A DNA stretch of 64,000 nt from Clavaria fumosa (taxonomy: Eukaryota > Basidiomycota > Agaricomycetes > Agaricales > Clavariaceae), in contig OX637800.1 of assembly GCA_951802425.1 (NCBI GenBank), positions 1,984,001-2,048,000 on the forward strand, read 5' to 3'. Each line of letters begins with the position of its first letter. Positions within the stretch are counted from its first letter, which is position 1. The position numbers and the translations under genes were made by a program. Under the pieces are notes generated by a model. It was not told where the DNA came from, searched no databases, and saw nothing but the letters and a program-made list of their open reading frames with translations. This document shows, in pieces, positions 43,579 through 54,979 of the stretch.

Positions 43579-45576
43579 ATGGCCAACCAACCGAGATATC
43601 CGCTCCGTGGCGCCCACGGGGCCCCTGCCTTTGACGGAGTACCGACACACCTCAACCGGTACTTCGAGGACATCGACATCGTGCTCACCGGAGTCAACCC
43701 GGACGTTCCAGAACCCGATTTAATTCGGTACGCCAAGCACTATCTCGACACCGATACGTGTCTCCTCTGGGAGACTCTTTCACCTGACCCGGACCCGGTA
43801 TGGACGTGGGATACCTTCAAAGCGGCCGTCCGACGACTTTATCCAGGATCTGATGGAGGTCGCTTATTTTCCGTCGCCGACCTGGACCGTTTCATATCGG
43901 ACTCGGCCCAAAAGGGAGTTTACACGCGCGCAGAACACGGAGAATACTATCGGGACTTTCTCCGGATCACCTCGCACTTGATCACATCACAGCGTATGTC
44001 CACAAATGACAGGAACCGACTTTACATCCTCGGATTTGGGGATCATACAAGGCGTCGGATCGAAAGCCGACTCGCTATCATACTACCAAACCACCATCCG
44101 GAGGATCCTTACCCCATGAATGAAGTACATGGTGCAGCTGAATTTCTTCTCTCCTCGACGTCCCCCCACTCTGCGACAACCGATCAACTTTCCGGACCCG
44201 TCCGTCTCGCATCTTCAGCCCCCGGGAGAGAAACGAAACCGGTAGTCAAGAAGGAAGAATTTGATATGTCCGCAGCCTGGGCAACATTCGCTTCCACAAT
44301 GGCTCGCCTGGAATCGATTTTGACAGCCCAATCTCTCGAACCGGCAAGACACTCCGCTCCCCGGACAACGAACTCTCCCGCAGGCCGGACGTGTAATTTC
44401 TGTTCGGAAATAGGTCATTTTGTTAGTGCCTGTCCGAAGGCCCTCGAATACATTAAGTCCGGCAAATGTATACGGAACACAGAAGGCAGGATTTGTCTCC
44501 CCTCCGGACGATATTTGCCAGGCACTATCTCAGGGAACAACCTATCCGAGCGCTTCGACAAGTACTACGCTACATACCAATCCCAGAACACGCAACTGGC
44601 GACAACCGCGGTATTTGAAGCACAGCCGATCGGACAATCCGCTCACCCCCCGGACATGGAAGACGATTCGGACGAGGAAGATGACGAGAATACCGTGTTG
44701 GAAAACATGGTCCGCACCTTTGCAAACGATGTCGCGAAGAAAGTAGACAAGGGCAAAAGGAAAGCACCCACACCCAGGAATACCGATCCTCAGCCATCTA
44801 GGTTACCGCCCCCACCCGCCGTTGTTATTACGCCGCCTCAGGTCACTCGTCCATCAAAGCCGGAGAAAATCGAACGACCCGACGTCCAGTACCATTACCA
44901 AGCTCCGATCGAAAATCCGGTAACCGTTCAACAAGTATTCGATCGCGCACTCGACATGCCAGTCCGCGTCACACCTCGCGAACTACTCGCCATTTCCGGA
45001 GACATCCGCAAAAAGATGAAGGATGTGGTTACCGCTCGTCGCGTTCCGGTCACCGCGTCCGTCGTACAGGATACGCTCTATACAAACATTACGGTCCCGG
45101 ACACCTCCGATCTTGTTGTCGCCGTCGACGCTGCTCCGCTCCGCATCGTAGAAGGGATATTGGACAACCGGATCGCCGCGGAGTGCCTGCTCGACCAAGG
45201 CAGCTCAATCGTGGCAATGCGAAGAGACGTTTGGGAGAAACTCGGCAACCCACTACACTCCGAGAACGTTATTCACATGGAATCCTCTCATGGCACCATC
45301 GCTCCGACCCTCGGACTCATCAAGAATTTCCCCCTACAGATCGGTCCGTGCACATTCCATGTTCAAATGCAAGTAGCAGACACGTTGCCCTGCGAGGTTC
45401 TTGTCGGACGACCGTTTTTCATGTTAACCGGTTCCCAAACGATTGACCATCCCCACGGGGCCCAGGACCTTATTCTCAACGATCCAAACACCGGAGAAAG
45501 AATCATAGTGCCAACGAAGGAGCGAATCCCGATCCACAAATCCTTGAAGAACAAGAAACCGCATCCGGATTTTTGA
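43579..45576 (+). CDS. gag: Element C gag-protease (665 aa)
   Basis: The start MANQPRYPL is conserved with B. The upstream ATG of B is ACG here, so this Met is the likely start. A capsid-like helical region covers residues 1-200. The CCHC knuckle CNFCSEIGHFVSAC is at about 272-285. A proline-rich linker (RLPPPPAVVITPP) and a retropepsin-like domain with LLDQGSSIVAM near residue 538 follow. The frame ends HPDF-stop with the run TTTTTGA (45570-45576). The downstream pol frame is -1, so a slip of the Phe tRNA on the U-run at the stop is a possible way to make Gag-Pol. B instead has a TGATG overlap. Confidence 0.92.
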   Translation: MANQPRYPLRGAHGAPAFDGVPTHLNRYFEDIDIVLTGVNPDVPEPDLIRYAKHYLDTDTCLLWETLSPDPDPVWTWDTFKAAVRRLYPGSDGGRLFSVADLDRFISDSAQKGVYTRAEHGEYYRDFLRITSHLITSQRMSTNDRNRLYILGFGDHTRRRIESRLAIILPNHHPEDPYPMNEVHGAAEFLLSSTSPHSATTDQLSGPVRLASSAPGRETKPVVKKEEFDMSAAWATFASTMARLESILTAQSLEPARHSAPRTTNSPAGRTCNFCSEIGHFVSACPKALEYIKSGKCIRNTEGRICLPSGRYLPGTISGNNLSERFDKYYATYQSQNTQLATTAVFEAQPIGQSAHPPDMEDDSDEEDDENTVLENMVRTFANDVAKKVDKGKRKAPTPRNTDPQPSRLPPPPAVVITPPQVTRPSKPEKIERPDVQYHYQAPIENPVTVQQVFDRALDMPVRVTPRELLAISGDIRKKMKDVVTARRVPVTASVVQDTLYTNITVPDTSDLVVAVDAAPLRIVEGILDNRIAAECLLDQGSSIVAMRRDVWEKLGNPLHSENVIHMESSHGTIAPTLGLIKNFPLQIGPCTFHVQMQVADTLPCEVLVGRPFFMLTGSQTIDHPHGAQDLILNDPNTGERIIVPTKERIPIHKSLKNKKPHPDF

Positions 45577-48500
45577 GAGCTGGAGCCTCGAATGTCCGCA
45601 AACCAACGGACTTACCTCCGATCAATGCGGACACGGAAGCTATACCCAGATACGAGACTCCAGCCATTTTTCCTACTTCCGTTCACGTTCCCTTATCGTT
45701 TTCCCTTATAAACCCAGTCTCTCTCGACCCCTTCCCCTGTATCAGTATCTCGGACGTTTCTCTCGATTCCGCTGATTCCCCAGTCGCTATCGGACGTGAA
45801 CCGTCGCGTCCAAATGTTGCAACCCCCTTGTACAACAAAACCCCCGAAATAAATTCCCTGTCTACGGACGCCGTTCTTCCAGTTTACTTGGGAAAGAAAT
45901 ATAAGAAAGTCGCGAATCGCGTCAATCCGATCAAAGCGACAGTACCCAAAGAATTCCGGATTGTCCGACGCCGACACCCGGACCCCCTAGCCGATATGCC
46001 AACTCTTCCGACCCATCCCCCCGATTTCACCCCCGGTCTTCGATACACTCAAAACCGGAAAGACACGCACAACGCCAACCCCACCGGATTCTTATGGCCG
46101 GAGGAAGAAAAACTCGTTCACCATCTTATTAAAGCCCAGGAAGACGCCTTCGCTTGGAAAGAGACCGAAAAAGGACGATTCGACGCAAAATACTTCGATC
46201 CGATTATTATCCCGACAGTCGAACATATCCCTTGGATCTTCAAAAATATACCGATTCCCCCTGGTATTTACGACGAAGTTCTCAAAGTAATCCGGGAAAA
46301 GATCGCAGCCGGCGTTTATGAAGAATCCAACTCTTCTTATCGGTCCCAGTGGTTTTGCGTGTTAAAGAAAGACGGAAAGTCTCTCCGACTCGTGCACAAC
46401 CTCCAGCCGCTTAACAAAATCACTATCGGCGATTCCGCGGTCCCCCCGATAATGGAGGTTTTTGCGGAATCATTCGCCGGACGCGGATGTTACGGATCAC
46501 TCGACCTTTTCGTCTCCTTCGATCAGCGGTCTCTGGACGAACGAAGCCGAGACCTCACCACGTTTCAAACCCCTCTCGGAGCAAAACGGCTCACCTGCGT
46601 CCCCATGGGATACACCAACGCGACGCAGATTATGCATGGAGACGTCACGCATGTTCTACAAGATGAAATTCCGCACGTAACCATCCCATTCGTAGACGAT
46701 GTAGCGATCAAGGGCCCGGAAACCCGATACGAGCTTCCGGACGGCACCTACGAGACGATCCCTGAGAATCCGCAAATACGACGATTTGTTTGGGAGCATT
46801 TAAATAACGTCAACCGGGTGCTCCAACGAATCAAGAAAGTCGGAGGAACCTTTAACGGCAAGAAAACGACAATTTGCGTTCCCGAAGCAGTCGTTACCGG
46901 ACATACGTGCACATACGAAGGACGAGTTCCGGATGCCTCCAACGTTCAGCGTATCCGGGACTGGCCTCCTTGCAAAACCCTGACCGATGTCCGATCATTT
47001 TTAGGGGTTTGCGGACTACTCCGGATATTCATTAAAAACTACGCCGTACTTGCCCGACCTCTTGTCAGTCTAACTCGCAAGGACGTGCCATTCAGATTCG
47101 AAAAAGAAGAACAAAACTCGATGGACCGACTCAAACACGCGATTCTGAACTCATCCGCCATCCGACCAATCGACTACCGCTCCGGACAACCCGTAATCCT
47201 CGCCGTCGACTCATCAAATATCGCCGTTGGTTTCGCACTCTTCCAAATTGGAGAAGATGGAATACGATATCCCTCCCGCTTTGGCTCCATTACCTGGAAC
47301 GAACGCGAGGCCCGATACTCACAAGCAAAAATCGAATTATACGGACTCTTCCGCGCACTTCGGTCGTACCGGATTTACCTTATAGGCCTTCCGAAATTTA
47401 CTGTCGAAATGGACGCGAAGTTCATTAAGGGTATGCTAAACAATCCGGACATTCAACCCAACGCTGCCATGAATCGATGGATTGCCGGTATACTACTCTT
47501 CGATTTCGATCTTGTTCATATTCCCGCAGATAAGCACACCGGAGCCGACGGACTATCACGCCGACGTGCCGCAGATGGTGAAGAAGATACCGAGTCTGAA
47601 GATCACGAAGAATGGATCGATCGGAGCTACGTATTCGCCATGGAACACATGAATCGAGCACCGGACGCTTCCTACACATCCGAGACACGACTCGCCGGCA
47701 TCACCCATACTCGCTTCAAAGTTTACACAGGATCGACGCTACTCAATTCGACGGTACCACCCGAGGAATCACCGACCCCGAACGAATCTTCCGCCGTCCT
47801 TATACCCCGATCCGATGCAGCAAACAAAAGAGAAGAACAGATTCGCAAAATTGAATCTTTCCTTCGAAACCCGATCCGTCCCTCCGGCATTGACGCAAAC
47901 CAGTTCCGACGACTGGTCCGCTCCGCATCCGAGTTCTTCATCCTAGATGACAAATTATGGCGTCGCCGACCTAACGGATACCACCAAGTAGTACCTCCGG
48001 ACCACAAACGTCTCGCAATTATCACAGAGGCACACGATTCACTCGGCCACAAAGGCGTTTACGTTATCCGGACACGTATTCTAAATCGGTTCTGGTGGCC
48101 GGTGCTGGATCAAGACGTAAAATGGTTTGTCAAAACTTGTCACCAATGCCAAACTCGGCAAATCCGGAAGATCTTCATTCCACCGACGGTCGCTACACCG
48201 GCCGGTCTTTTCCGTCGAGCGCACATTGATACTATGTTCCTACCAAGAGCCCGCGGTTTCCGACTTCTCGTCCATGCCCGATGCTCGTTATCTGCATATC
48301 CGGAAGCAAGACCGCTACGAAACGAGACCGCCCGACTTCTCGGAACCTTCATATTCGAAGATATACTATGCCGATGGGGAGCAGTAGAAGAGATTATCAC
48401 GGATAACGGAGCCCCATTTATCAAAGCCCTCGATTTCCTTAAGAAACGGTACGGAATCCATCACATCCGTATATCCGGATACAACTCCCGCGCTAACGGC

Positions 48501-49310
48501 GTCATCGAACGTGCCCATCGATCGGTCCGTGAGTCGTTAATCAAAGCAGCAGATGGAGACGAATCGAAATGGCCGGACGTTTTACCCTCAGTCATTTGGG
48601 CAGAACGAACCACGATCCAACGGTCCACCGGCCACTCCCCATTTTACATCGCACATGGCGTCGAACCGCTTTTCCCCTTCGACATATCCGAAGCAACATA
48701 TTTAATTCCGACCGCCGACGCCCCGATGACCACTCCGGAACTGATAGCCCTTCGTGCCCGCCAACTGCAAAAACGAGAAGAAGATCTAGCAACAATCGCC
48801 GATAAAGTGCTCGCTGCCCGCAAACAATCCGTCAAGCAGTTCATCGACGCACACCGGAAGTCTATTATCGACTACGACTTCCAACCCGGATCGTTGGTAT
48901 TGATCCGCAATTCGGCCGTTGAAATGGAATTAAATCGAAAAACAAAACCGCGATTCTTCGGACCGATGATCGTCGTTCGCCGAACACAATATGGCGCCTA
49001 TATTCTCTCGGAACTCGACGGCGCCGTTTCCAAAATCCACTACGCAGCTTTCCGCATCATTCCCTACTATCCGAGGTCGCAAACATCGATTCCGGTCACT
49101 TCTATCATCGACCAAACGACGGAGATAAACGAGGACATCTCTCCCTATCAAATACACGAGGCGTCACCCAACTCTATCGACAGAGAAGATGAGCAAAACC
49201 AAGCGGCTGACCTATCCGATGAATCCGATAATGAAACCACCGACGACGACACTGCAGAAACTCGTCCGCAACGCTCCGGAGCAACCCGGAACCTTCGGCC
49301 TCGCCATTAA
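45577..49310 (+). CDS. pol: Element C pol: RT, RNase H, integrase (about 1245 aa)
   Basis: The frame is open from just before the gag stop (45573) to 49310. It has no ATG at its start, so it is presumably expressed by recoding from gag. RT has motif IPFVDDVAIKGP (about residue 372), with Phe in place of the usual Tyr of YxDD. RNase H has LAVDSSNIAVGFALF (about 543) and MDAKFIKGML. Integrase has HDSLGHKGV ... CHQCQTRQ (about 817-860) and the catalytic triad in HIDTMF (884), TDNGAPF (943) and VIERAH (977). The C-terminal domain has LNRKTKPRFFGPMIVV. There is no chromodomain, and the C-terminal tail is acidic. All key residues are present. Confidence 0.93.
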
Positions 49311-49367
49311 GTATTTTTTCTCCATCATATCCTTCATTTTTCTATACTTCACATTGATTCACACCTT

Positions 49368-49368
<1 letters not shown>

Positions 49369-49404
<36 letters not shown>
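49369..49404 (+). repeat. A-tract (36 nt) downstream of pol in element C
   Basis: 36 A residues lie between the pol stop and the convergent antisense gene. This is the longest of the three copies' tracts. Confidence 0.9.
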
Positions 49405-49406
<2 letters not shown>

Positions 49407-49546
49407 GAAATTTCGGACAAGTCCAAACTTTATACCCGACGTTCTTTCAACCATTTTCTCACATTCTCACATTCCTCACTTATCCCACACGACATACCAT
49501 ACCAAATAGAAAAAGATAAACATATATAAAAACAAAAACAAAATAT

Positions 49547-51096
49547 TTACTTAGAGGACGACTCGCCAAGGAGGAGCATCCGGAGCAGCTCCGCTCCGGC
49601 CTTCACCTGGTCCGCCCCCCTCTCCATCATCTCCAGCGCCCTATCGAGCGCCTCCCTCCCGGACACCCCTCGCGCCACCTCCCGCTCCTTACCCTTCCGA
49701 CTTGGTCCCGCCTCCGCCTTCTTCTTCTTTGCCGGCGGCTCCTCCACCAGCTCCACACTGGTATCCTCCTCAATCTCGTCCTCCTCCTCCGGCGTCGTCT
49801 CCTCGCGAACCGGTACCCGCGTCGCACCTCGCCTCGGCCTCTTACTTCCGCTCGCTCCCGCCGCCTTCGGACCTGTTCCGATACGTTAGCAAATGCGGAC
49901 CCGATACCTTCTCGACATACCTTCCGTTCCGGACACCGCCGCTCTCTCTGTTTTCGCTCCTGAAACACACCTATCATTTGTCTCATCATGAAAAATAAAA
50001 AGAATACCACTTACCTCGCACAGCCGACAGACTGCACGATACCTTATACGTCCGGCACCACCGGCACGCTATCCCCTCCACTCCGTAGCACGCCCGCCAC
50101 TTCCGGGTGCACTCCTTGCACCCCGGAACGTGCTCCTAATCATTATATCAGACGTCGAAAAAGCCTCACATATCTTAATTAACCACTCACCTTATCTCCA
50201 GGCTGCCGCGCAGCCCGGGACTCTATGTCGCTCTTCGCCCCGCCTCTCCTCCCTCGCCCTCGCTCCGCTGCCTTCCGCCTCGCGATCTCCACCCACACCG
50301 GAGTCGCCATCATCCGCGCACCGTCCCGGTGCACGAACATCGGCTCCTCCACCGACTGCTCGCCTCCCCCGGCCACCGCACTCACCGCCGCCGCCTCGAT
50401 AACACCGACGGGCGTCACCCCGTCGGTTCCCCACACGGTCCGATGACCGTCCGGATCCTCCCCTGCCGCCACCTCGTCCACACGCAGCTCTCCGGCGTCC
50501 GGTGATATCGTCGTCGTTGTTACCGCCGCTGCACCGGACTCCGCCGCTCCCGTCGTCGTCGTTGTTGCCGCCGCCGCCGCCTCGCCCTCGTCGTCGCTGT
50601 CACTTACGACAATTAAGCGCGCCCGGGCAAGGCGCGCCCTCTTCTCGGCAGCCCTCGCCGCCTCCGCCCGCCTCTCCTCCGCCTCCGCCTCTGCTGCGGC
50701 CCGCTCAGTAGCCGCCCTCTCCTCGCTCGTGCGCTGTTTCTCGGCCTCGACCTCCTCCCGCCTTCTCGTCCGCTCAGCGGACCACTCGTCCCCGCGGAGC
50801 TTCCGCCACTTCTTGAGCCTTCGCGCGACCCGGACGAGTCCCTCGTCCACCTCCACGTCGTCGTCGATCGCTGCCACATATCCGGCAAGAAAATCGTCCT
50901 AAAAACGTTGTCAGTGCGACACAAAAAGTACGAAAGATTCTCGTTCACGCACCGCGTCACCCGCATACGTCCCCACCCACTCCGCGCACTCTCCATCCTG
51001 CCCCCGATCCGGCAACTCCTCGCCCGGCGCCATGGCCTGCGCCTCGGTCATCGCCTGGACTGCGTTTCGAAAGATTGAAGAATCGAAGTTTTCCAT
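49547..51096 (-). CDS. Antisense five-exon gene of element C: coiled-coil protein with Zn(II)2Cys6-type cluster (445 aa)
   Basis: Minus-strand exons are 51096-50953, 50898-50191, 50135-50015, 49959-49921 and 49872-49547. Introns are 54, 55, 55 and 48 nt, all GT-AG. The last has a GCTAAC branch-like word. Joined length is 1338 nt, ending in TAA with no internal stop. Order: a short N-terminal domain (MENFDSSIFRNAVQAMTEAQ), a basic then Glu/Ala-rich coiled coil (about 65-140), an Ala/Thr-rich linker and a VGVIEAAAV segment. Six cysteines at about 290-318 (codons 50120-50034) have the spacing C-x2-C-x6-C-x7-C-x2-C-x6-C. An acidic/basic stretch and a C-terminal helix (ADQVKAGAELLRMLLLG) end the protein. 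It starts 157 bp inside the 3' LTR and converges on pol. B keeps the cysteines although residues between differ. Role unknown; DNA binding and regulation of the element are inferred. Confidence 0.82.
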
Positions 51097-51253
51097 TGTC
51101 GGAGAGTTGACGTGTTGCTGTCGCTGGAGAAAACACAAGGGTGTGTTTGGACCTATGTGTACCCACACGACGCGTACTTCACGATCAACAAACCGTTATT
51201 TGGCCTCGTTTGGTTGCAACCGAGGGCGGTTGCATTTTCAGCCCCCGGGAGAA

Positions 51254-52171
51254 TGTAAGGACCATATGCGATCTAAACACGGAAACATGACAGATACCGA
51301 CTATCCGGATGTTTTGCGATCCAAAGAAATTACGTGCGATACGAACCGATAACGATCCGACACCGTCCGATAACGACCGATAGTATCCGATACATGTCCG
51401 ATGTCGGACACTTCGGTCTTCAATCCCCCGTGACGATCACAGCCCACCGCTCTCACACACCGCCCACGCCTCTCTATTTCACCTCTCCAGCACGGTCAGC
51501 GCTCGACATACACACTATTCCATTCCCATTCCTTTATTTCATATACCATGCTGTAAATTTCATATTATGATCCCTTTCAACCATTCAATCGTTTAAACGT
51601 TTCAAACCCTTTGCAGTACCTTGTCCATTGTTCTTAGTACCCCTTTGCTGTACCAGCCCCACTTTCCTTCAGTTTATGAGCGGTCCGGACATTTGCTAGT
51701 TATCGGACATTTCATTCCTCCGAGCTACTCATTTCCCTTGTGATATAACTCCTTCATGTAACCCTTCACGCGACATGGCGCTGTTCCATGTGTTTTCCGG
51801 ACATTTCCGTACATTCCAATTTGCTGTACTTACAGAACTGTACTTAAGTACACTCCGGACCTCTCTGAAATACAGCTTTCTGAACCCCTTCTCTCTGTTA
51901 GAAACCTCACCTAAGCTCACCCGTCGTCGCAACCTTCGATCCGCTGGCCTCCGTCGTTGCCGGCCCTTCGTCTTATCGCACCATCCTTATCGGATTTTAT
52001 CGGACACATAGCAGAATATCCCGGACACCGTATATTTCTATTTCTCACATATTTTGAATTCATACTCCACATCCTCAAGGGTGTTTGGTGAATCTCTAAC
52101 GCCTTACAGGAACCCCTGAAGGACTTGACTGTAATCAAGCAGTTGCAGCAAGAACCGTAATACCCACTACA
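51254..52171 (+). repeat. C 3' LTR (918 bp)
   Basis: It is preceded by CAGCCCCCGGGAGAA, a weak polypurine tract. It looks identical to the 5' LTR by eye. Confidence 0.95.
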
Positions 52172-53914
52172 GCGCGCCGCTTCCAGGTGCACTCCTCGCA
52201 AGCCGGATCATGTTCCTATTCATTAGATCAGACACCCTAAACCTTCACACATTTTAATCGACCACTTACCTTATCTCCAGGCTGCCGCGCAGCCCGGGAC
52301 TTTATGTCCGCCCCCGCTCCGCTCCTCCTCCCTCGCCCCCGCTCCGCCGCCCTCCGCCTCGCCATCTCCACCCACACCGGAGTCACCGTCATCCGCCCGC
52401 CCACCCGAGCCTCCAACGTGAGGGGCTCCTCGACCGTCTGCTCGCCTTCCCTGGCCACCGCACTCACTGCCGCCGCCTCGATAACACCAACGGGCGTCAC
52501 CCCGTCAGTTCCCCACACGGTCCGAAGACCGTCCCGATCTTCCGCCGCTGCCACCCGTACCTTTCCTGTCTCCTCCTCCGCAGTCGCAACCTCGTCTCCA
52601 CGCAGCTCCGCGGCGTCTGGCGATACCGTCGTCGTCGCCGCTGCCGTTGCGCCGGACTCCACCGCCCCTGTCATTGTTGTTGCTGTTGCCGCCGCCGCCC
52701 CGCCGTCGTCGTCACTGTCACTGATCACAATGAGGCGCGCCCTCTTCTCGGCAGCTCTCGTCGCCTCCGTCCGCCTCTCCTCCGCTGTGGCCCTCTGTCA
52801 CGGTCCTAACAAGGTTAGCGGCGAAGGGGTTAGCGGAGCGGAGTGGAGATATTCTATCGGAGTCTGGTCAGAGTCCGATATCGGAGAAACGGAGAAGTAA
52901 ACACAAGGAAGAGAGATTTATGGGACTGCGGCCTCAACGTATGTGTTGTGCCACCGCGTATATACGTGTCCCTATTTATCAAACAAGAACAATACCTAAG
53001 GGAGGATCAGAACACAAGTCAAAACTCCGAAGTTGATCGGAGTCCATCGGAGTTGGTCAGAGTTGATCGGATGACGTGGAGAATGTCGAGGACGATGAGG
53101 ACAAAAGCTCAGAGATGTTTTTAGGATCAAGAGACGTTAATATTCGAACTGAGGAGCAGGGAGATACAGGTGGAAACTTATACTGCAAGGACAGAGTATA
53201 GGAGTAATGTGAAACAATGTACTTATCAAATTACTAGGAGAGTTTCACCACTTGTGCCTGTGCAATTTTCTTGGAACAAAGAAACAACAACAAAAGCGAC
53301 TCCCATGGGTCAAGGGTATCCTCTCAGTAGTGAACAGAATGAGGGGATGGAGGGAGAAGGTTCTAGAACGAAGTCCGAATGGTCCGAAGGTCGGCGGAGT
53401 AAAGTCCGATGAAGGTGCGGAGCGGGGCGTACGGAGTTACGGCGGAGCGGATCGGAGTTGGTACGGAGCTCGGAGTCCGGGGCGGGGATAGTGCTTATGC
53501 AAGCGGATGGGGTCGTAACACCCTCTCGGCGGCCGCCCTCTCCTCGTCCGCATGTTCCTGTTCGGCTTCGGCCTCCTCCTGTTTCCTCGTCCGCTCGGCG
53601 GTCCATTCGTCCCCATGGAGCCTTCGCCACTTTTTGAGCCTTCGCGCGACGAGGACGAGTCCTTCGTCCACCTCCACATCATCGTTGATTGCGGCAACGT
53701 AGCCCGCAAGGAAATCATCCTGAAAACTTGTCAGTGCAAAGTCAAAAAGAAAGAAAGAAACAACACACACCGCATCACCCCCATATATCTGCACCCACTC
53801 CGCGTATTCACTGTCCTGCCCCCGCTCCGGTAAATCCTCACCCGGCGCCATGGTCCGCGCCTCTGTCATCGCCTGGACCGCGTTCCGGAAAACGATAGCG
53901 TCGAAGTTTTCCAT
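52172..53914 (-). pseudogene. Element B antisense gene, 5' part, interrupted by a solo LTR
   Basis: It starts MENFDAIVFRNAVQAMTEA at 53914, with an exon-1 end and intron similar to C. Exon 2 includes the coiled coil (DEWTAERTRKQEEAEAEQEH) and is interrupted by the solo LTR at 52796-53520. It resumes and runs to DVTPVG-type sequence, the QPGDK donor, and the first cysteines (CEEC) up to element C's junction at 52172. The join with 41709-42271 gives the same cysteine spacing as C. Confidence 0.82.
52796..53520 (-). mobile_element. Solo LTR of the element D family in B's antisense gene
   Basis: It is 725 bp, starts TGTCACGGTCC and ends GGTCGTAACA, with CCCTC duplicated on both sides (52791-52795 and 53521-53525). 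It is the reverse complement of the D LTR (9434-10142). It contains several ATCGGAG/ATCGGATG words (53030-53075). Confidence 0.93.
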
Positions 53915-54073
53915 TTTTTTGGATGGTTGATGCGTTGCTGTTATTGGAGAAGACACAAGTGCGTGTTTGGACCTATGTGCACCCACACAACGCGTACTTC
54001 ACGATCAACAAACGATTATTTGGCCTTGTTTGGTCGCAACTGAGGGCAGTTGCATTTTCAGCCCCCGGGAGAA

Positions 54074-54979
54074 TGTAAGGATAATATGCGGTTTGAACAT
54101 AGAAACATGACAGATACCGATCATCCGGATATTTCGGGATCCAAAGCAATCGCGTCCGATACGATCTGATAACAATCCGACACCATCCGATAACAACCAA
54201 TACTTATCCGACATCGGACTCTCCGGTCTCCAACTCCCCGTGAAGATCACAGCCCGCAGGTCTCACACACCGCCCACGCCTTTCTATTTCATCACTCCAG
54301 CATGGTCAGCGCTCGACATACTCATTATTCCATTTCCATTCCTTTATTTCATATAACATGCTGTAAATTTCATATTGTGATCCCTTTCAACCATTCAATC
54401 ATTTGAACGTTTCCAACCCTTTGCAGTACTTTGCCCATTGTTCCTAATACCCCTTTGCTGTACCAGCCCCACTTTCCTTCAGTTTACAAGCGGTCTGGAC
54501 ATGTGCTACTCATCGGACATTTCATTCCTCCGAGCTACTCAATTCTCTTGTGATATAACTCCCTCATGTAACCCTTCACATGACATGGCGCTGTGCCATA
54601 TGTTTTCCGGACATTTCCATACATTCCAATTTGCTGTACTTACAGAACTGTACTTAAGCACACTTCGGACTATACGGAAATCCAGCTTTTTAATGCCCAC
54701 ATCGTGCTGTGATTTTTAGCAAGCTCACCTTTTGTCGTACCTATTGATCCGCTGGCCTTCGTCGTCGCCGGTGCCTCGAACCTTCGATCCAAACATCGGA
54801 CTCTATCGGATCCGATACCGGATACTCCGGACAACGTATATTTTCACTCTCTGAACCTTTTGCACTCAACCTCCATATCCTCCAAGGTTCTGTCTAGTAT
54901 ACCCGTTGTGCAATAAGACCCCCTGACGAACCCGGCCGCGAACATCTGTTTGCAGCCAACACCTGTACAGCCTACTACA
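54074..54979 (+). repeat. B 3' LTR (906 bp)
   Basis: Same ends and length as 34439-35344. It carries extra CpG-to-TpG/CpA changes (for example CACATGACA for CACGCGACA). Confidence 0.95.

Larger units (their letters stand above)
42272..52171 (+). mobile_element. Ty3 element C, full length, intact frames, young
   Basis: The 9900-bp element has 918-bp LTRs (42272-43189 and 51254-52171) in which I found no difference by eye. GCGC is repeated at the junctions (42268-42271 and 52172-52175), a 4-bp duplication. Aligning B's interrupted sequence with C's own antisense gene shows no bases lost or gained. It contains gag-protease, pol and a spliced antisense gene, all open. It is the best candidate in the window for an autonomous and possibly active element. 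Confidence 0.95.
34439..54979 (+). mobile_element. Ty3 element B, inserted in MG and itself interrupted by element C and a solo LTR
   Basis: LTRs are 34439-35344 and 54074-54979, both 906 bp. Flanking 4-mers are GCGT (34435-34438) and GCAT (54980-54983), consistent with a 4-bp duplication and one CpG transition. The interior has gag-protease, a pol with four nonsense codons, an A-tract, and an antisense zinc-cluster gene split by C (42272-52171) and by a solo LTR (52796-53520). Net length after removing inserts and their duplications is about 9907 bp, versus 9900 for C. That supports the reconstruction. Confidence 0.95.

Noticed and set aside
45573..45575. TTG as initiation codon of element C pol
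   Set aside because: This is just the first non-ATG codon in the frame. Eukaryotic initiation there is unlikely, and recoding from gag is more plausible.
51334..52011. Frames of 67-94 codons inside the C and B LTRs
   Set aside because: They recur only because the LTRs are repeated. No motifs, and the U3/R/U5 position argues against coding.
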